A stretch of DNA of 8,309 nucleotides from Candidatus Latescibacterota bacterium. Lineage in GTDB: Bacteria; Latescibacterota; UBA2968; GCA-2709665. The stretch is from the NCBI GenBank assembly GCA_030746455.1, contig JASLMQ010000641.1, positions 1 through 8,309 of the forward strand, read 5' to 3'. Of this stretch, positions 6,676-8,309 are shown piece by piece (positions within the stretch are counted from its first letter, which is position 1; the number at the start of each line of letters is the position of its first letter). A model generated the notes under the pieces. That model saw nothing but the letters and a program-made list of their open reading frames with translations, was not told the origin of the DNA and searched no databases. Both the position numbers and the translations under genes were made by a program.

Positions 6676-6696
6676 AAGCCAGAAGGAGGAGCTGTC

Positions 6697-7221
6697 ATGG
6701 ATTGGGAGGTCAAGAAGCGCGGACGCGTCACCTACTACACGAAGAAGACCAACCCGGTTTTCTCCGACCTCGTCGTCGAAGAGCTCGAAAATGGCGATCT
6801 TAAGATCCGCTTCGTCGGCATGACGGGCGCACACGCGGCCACCCGTGAGCTGGAGCTGGACGACATAGCGGTGATGGAGCCCGGCAAGGAAATACCTCGC
6901 GTCTTCGACACCTGGGAGATGTATGTGAAAGAGGCGGGCCTCTGCGACTCGCTGGCGGACCTGGACTTCCTCGAGGTCCACTCCTTCGGTGCCGCCCCGA
7001 AGCACCCGAACCCGATGGTCGATCCCGAGGGATACGCCGCCGAGAAGAAGCGCATCCACCAGGCCTACAGCGAGGCCTATGCGAAGTACTGGAAGGAGCA
7101 CATGCCGGACAGCGGACTCCCGGCCCGATTCACGGTCTACCTCGAATACCTGCCCGATGCCCAGGCCAGCTACGAGCTCTGCGCCACGGCGCTTCACCAG
7201 AAGTCCCTCCACAGCGGCTGA
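6697..7221 (+). CDS. Uncharacterised 174-residue protein between oxidoreductase and mannonate dehydratase
   Basis: I do not recognise this family. It has a strong ribosome site (AAGGAGGAG, with GGAGG seven bases before the ATG), sits 21 bp after the oxidoreductase and 25 bp before manD, and shares the base composition of its neighbours, so it is very likely a real gene. Residues 1-60 look beta-rich, with alternating hydrophobic and charged residues (FSDLVVEELENGDLKIRFVG at 22-41, then RELELDDIAVME). Residues 68-135 are mostly helical, rich in aromatic, Lys and Glu residues, with the HPNPMVDPEGY turn at 103-113. It ends with a strand-like RFTVYLEYLP and a short helix. There is no signal peptide or membrane segment; C83 and C162 are the only cysteines. 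It could be a small cupin-like accessory protein, a subunit of the neighbouring oxidoreductase or a standalone enzyme; none of these is shown by the sequence. Confidence 0.75.
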   Translation: MDWEVKKRGRVTYYTKKTNPVFSDLVVEELENGDLKIRFVGMTGAHAATRELELDDIAVMEPGKEIPRVFDTWEMYVKEAGLCDSLADLDFLEVHSFGAAPKHPNPMVDPEGYAAEKKRIHQAYSEAYAKYWKEHMPDSGLPARFTVYLEYLPDAQASYELCATALHQKSLHSG

Positions 7222-7246
7222 TCTACGCCGTATTCCGGCCAATTCC

Positions 7247-8309
7247 ATGCTCTCTCAAGTCAAGATCAGCGACGTCCAGACCGTCCTGACCCAGCCAGCG
7301 GGGTCCCGTCTCGTCGTGGTGAAGGTCATAACCTCGGAGCCGGGCCTGTACGGCGTCGGCTGTGCCACGTTCACCCAGCGCTTCCAGGCGGTCCACTCGG
7401 CCATACAGGACCACCTTCGCCCGCTCCTGATCGGACGCGATGTGGATCGGATCGAGGAGACCTTCCAGCTCGCCATGGTCAACGGCTACTGGCGCAACGG
7501 CCCGGTCCTGAACAACGCGATATCTGGTGTGGACATGGCCCTCTGGGACATCAAGGGAAAGCGGGCCGGCATGCCGGTCTATCAGCTCCTTGGCGGGAAG
7601 TGCAGGGAGGGCGCAGCCACCTACGCACACGCCGACGGGCGCGACCGGCAGGAAGTCGTCGACAACGTTCGGCGGTTTGAGGAGCAAGGCTATCGCCACA
7701 TCAGGATCCAGCTGGGCGGCTATGGGGGTCATGCAAGCGATCTGACCAAGCCGGAAGGCGCGCCCGAGGGCGCGTATTACGACCCGCGTGCCTACTGCCG
7801 CAACACCCTGGATATGATCGAGTTCGTCCGCGCCGAGGTGGGTCCCGAGGTCGAGCTCCTCCACGACATCCACGAGCGACTCAGACCCATCGAGGCCATG
7901 GCCTTTGCCAAGGATGTCGAACCGTGCAAGCTGTTCTTCCTCGAAGATCCGCTTGCGCCCGAGGACCTGGAGTGGTTCCGTGACATGCGGCAGCAGTGCG
8001 CGACGCCGATCGCAATGGGTGAGCTCTTCAACCATCCGCGGGAATGGACGCCGCTGGTCCAGGACCGCCTCATCGATTTCGTGCGCATGCACGTCAGTCA
8101 GATGGGTGGACTCACTCCCGCGAGGAATGTCGCGACCTTCGCCCAGATGTACGGGATCAGAACCGCCTGGCACGGTCCGGGGGATGTGTCGCCAGTCGGT
8201 CACGCCGCCAACCTTCACCTGGATCTGTGGGCGCCCAATTTCGGCGTCCAGGAATGGTGCCGGTTCCCGGAGCTGGTCTACGAGATGTTCCCGGGGACGC
8301 CCGAGGTCC
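7247..8309 (+). CDS. manD: D-mannonate dehydratase, enolase superfamily ManD/RspA subgroup (C-terminus off window)
   Basis: The open frame starts at ATG 7247 and is still open at the right edge after 354 codons; members have about 400 residues. ManD enzymes dehydrate D-mannonate (some D-gluconate) to 2-keto-3-deoxygluconate using Mg2+. Capping domain: SRLVVVKVITSEPGLYGVGC (20-39), YWRNGPVLNNAISGVDMALW (81-100), GMPVYQLLGGK (108-118). Barrel: D207 and H209 in LHDIHERL, E233 in FLEDPLAPED and E259 in IAMGELF are the three Mg2+ ligands plus the catalytic-site His; RTAWHGPGDVSPVGHAAN (305-322) supplies H309; VQEW (334-337) supplies the last Glu. R153 and Y159 (RIQLGGY) are candidates for the Arg/Tyr base pair known in the subgroup. 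No Shine-Dalgarno-like sequence precedes the ATG, so translation may be coupled to the upstream gene 25 bp away. Fold and subgroup sure; whether the substrate is mannonate, gluconate or another aldonate cannot be settled here. Confidence 0.93.
   Translation, partial: MLSQVKISDVQTVLTQPAGSRLVVVKVITSEPGLYGVGCATFTQRFQAVHSAIQDHLRPLLIGRDVDRIEETFQLAMVNGYWRNGPVLNNAISGVDMALWDIKGKRAGMPVYQLLGGKCREGAATYAHADGRDRQEVVDNVRRFEEQGYRHIRIQLGGYGGHASDLTKPEGAPEGAYYDPRAYCRNTLDMIEFVRAEVGPEVELLHDIHERLRPIEAMAFAKDVEPCKLFFLEDPLAPEDLEWFRDMRQQCATPIAMGELFNHPREWTPLVQDRLIDFVRMHVSQMGGLTPARNVATFAQMYGIRTAWHGPGDVSPVGHAANLHLDLWAPNFGVQEWCRFPELVYEMFPGTPEV

Noticed and set aside
7223..8218. A 331-codon minus-strand open frame
   Set aside because: It is antisense to the ManD gene, whose catalytic motifs are complete.

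Overview
This is a GC-rich stretch (low 60s % by eye, not counted) of bacterial chromosome from an uncharacterised lineage. It reads as a sugar-acid catabolism locus: seven protein-coding genes in two divergent groups, with a 203-bp control region between them. No rRNA, tRNA, CRISPR array, insertion sequence or phage gene was seen. Taxonomy cannot be fixed from the sequence. The several enolase-superfamily dehydratases, an Ldh_2-family oxidoreductase, an (alpha/alpha)-barrel-like protein and PfkB kinase in a GC-rich genome would fit environmental phyla known mainly from metagenomes (for example Latescibacterota, Gemmatimonadota, Poribacteria or SAR202-type Chloroflexota). That is a low-confidence guess.

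Minus-strand group (5410 down to 1), in transcription order: a class III PLP aminotransferase resembling taurine/omega-amino-acid:pyruvate transaminases; the Mg2+ channel MgtE; a 517-residue cytosolic protein I cannot name, probably helical-toroid; a mandelate racemase/galactonate dehydratase-like enolase-superfamily protein; and the first 32 residues of a PfkB-family sugar kinase that runs off the window. Gaps of 9, 5, 52 and 79 bp suggest one operon read from a good sigma70-type promoter near 5532-5567. The dehydratase has an apparent in-frame internal deletion of about 110-120 residues. It keeps both termini but loses the third Mg2+ ligand and the catalytic end of the barrel.

Plus-strand group (5614 to the right edge): an Ldh_2-family NAD(P)H-dependent 2-hydroxyacid-type dehydrogenase; an unrecognised 174-residue protein; and a D-mannonate dehydratase (ManD/RspA subgroup) cut by the window edge at about residue 354 of roughly 400. 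Gaps are 21 and 25 bp. All Mg2+ ligands of this dehydratase are present, so it is a useful internal comparison for the damaged paralogue.

The control region (5411-5613) is the most structured non-coding part. Two candidate promoters face each other, and their -35 and -10 boxes are placed symmetrically about position 5504.5. An 11-of-12-match inverted repeat centred on 5504 lies between them, with its arms starting almost exactly at the two predicted start sites. This looks like a shared operator, or a stem at the 5' end of both RNAs.

Working model (inference): the dehydratases convert aldonates such as D-mannonate to 2-keto-3-deoxy sugar acids, the PfkB protein phosphorylates a keto-deoxy acid, and the 517-residue protein may act upstream on a uronate- or sugar-containing substrate. 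The oxidoreductase, aminotransferase and Mg2+ channel would support substrate interconversion and metal supply.
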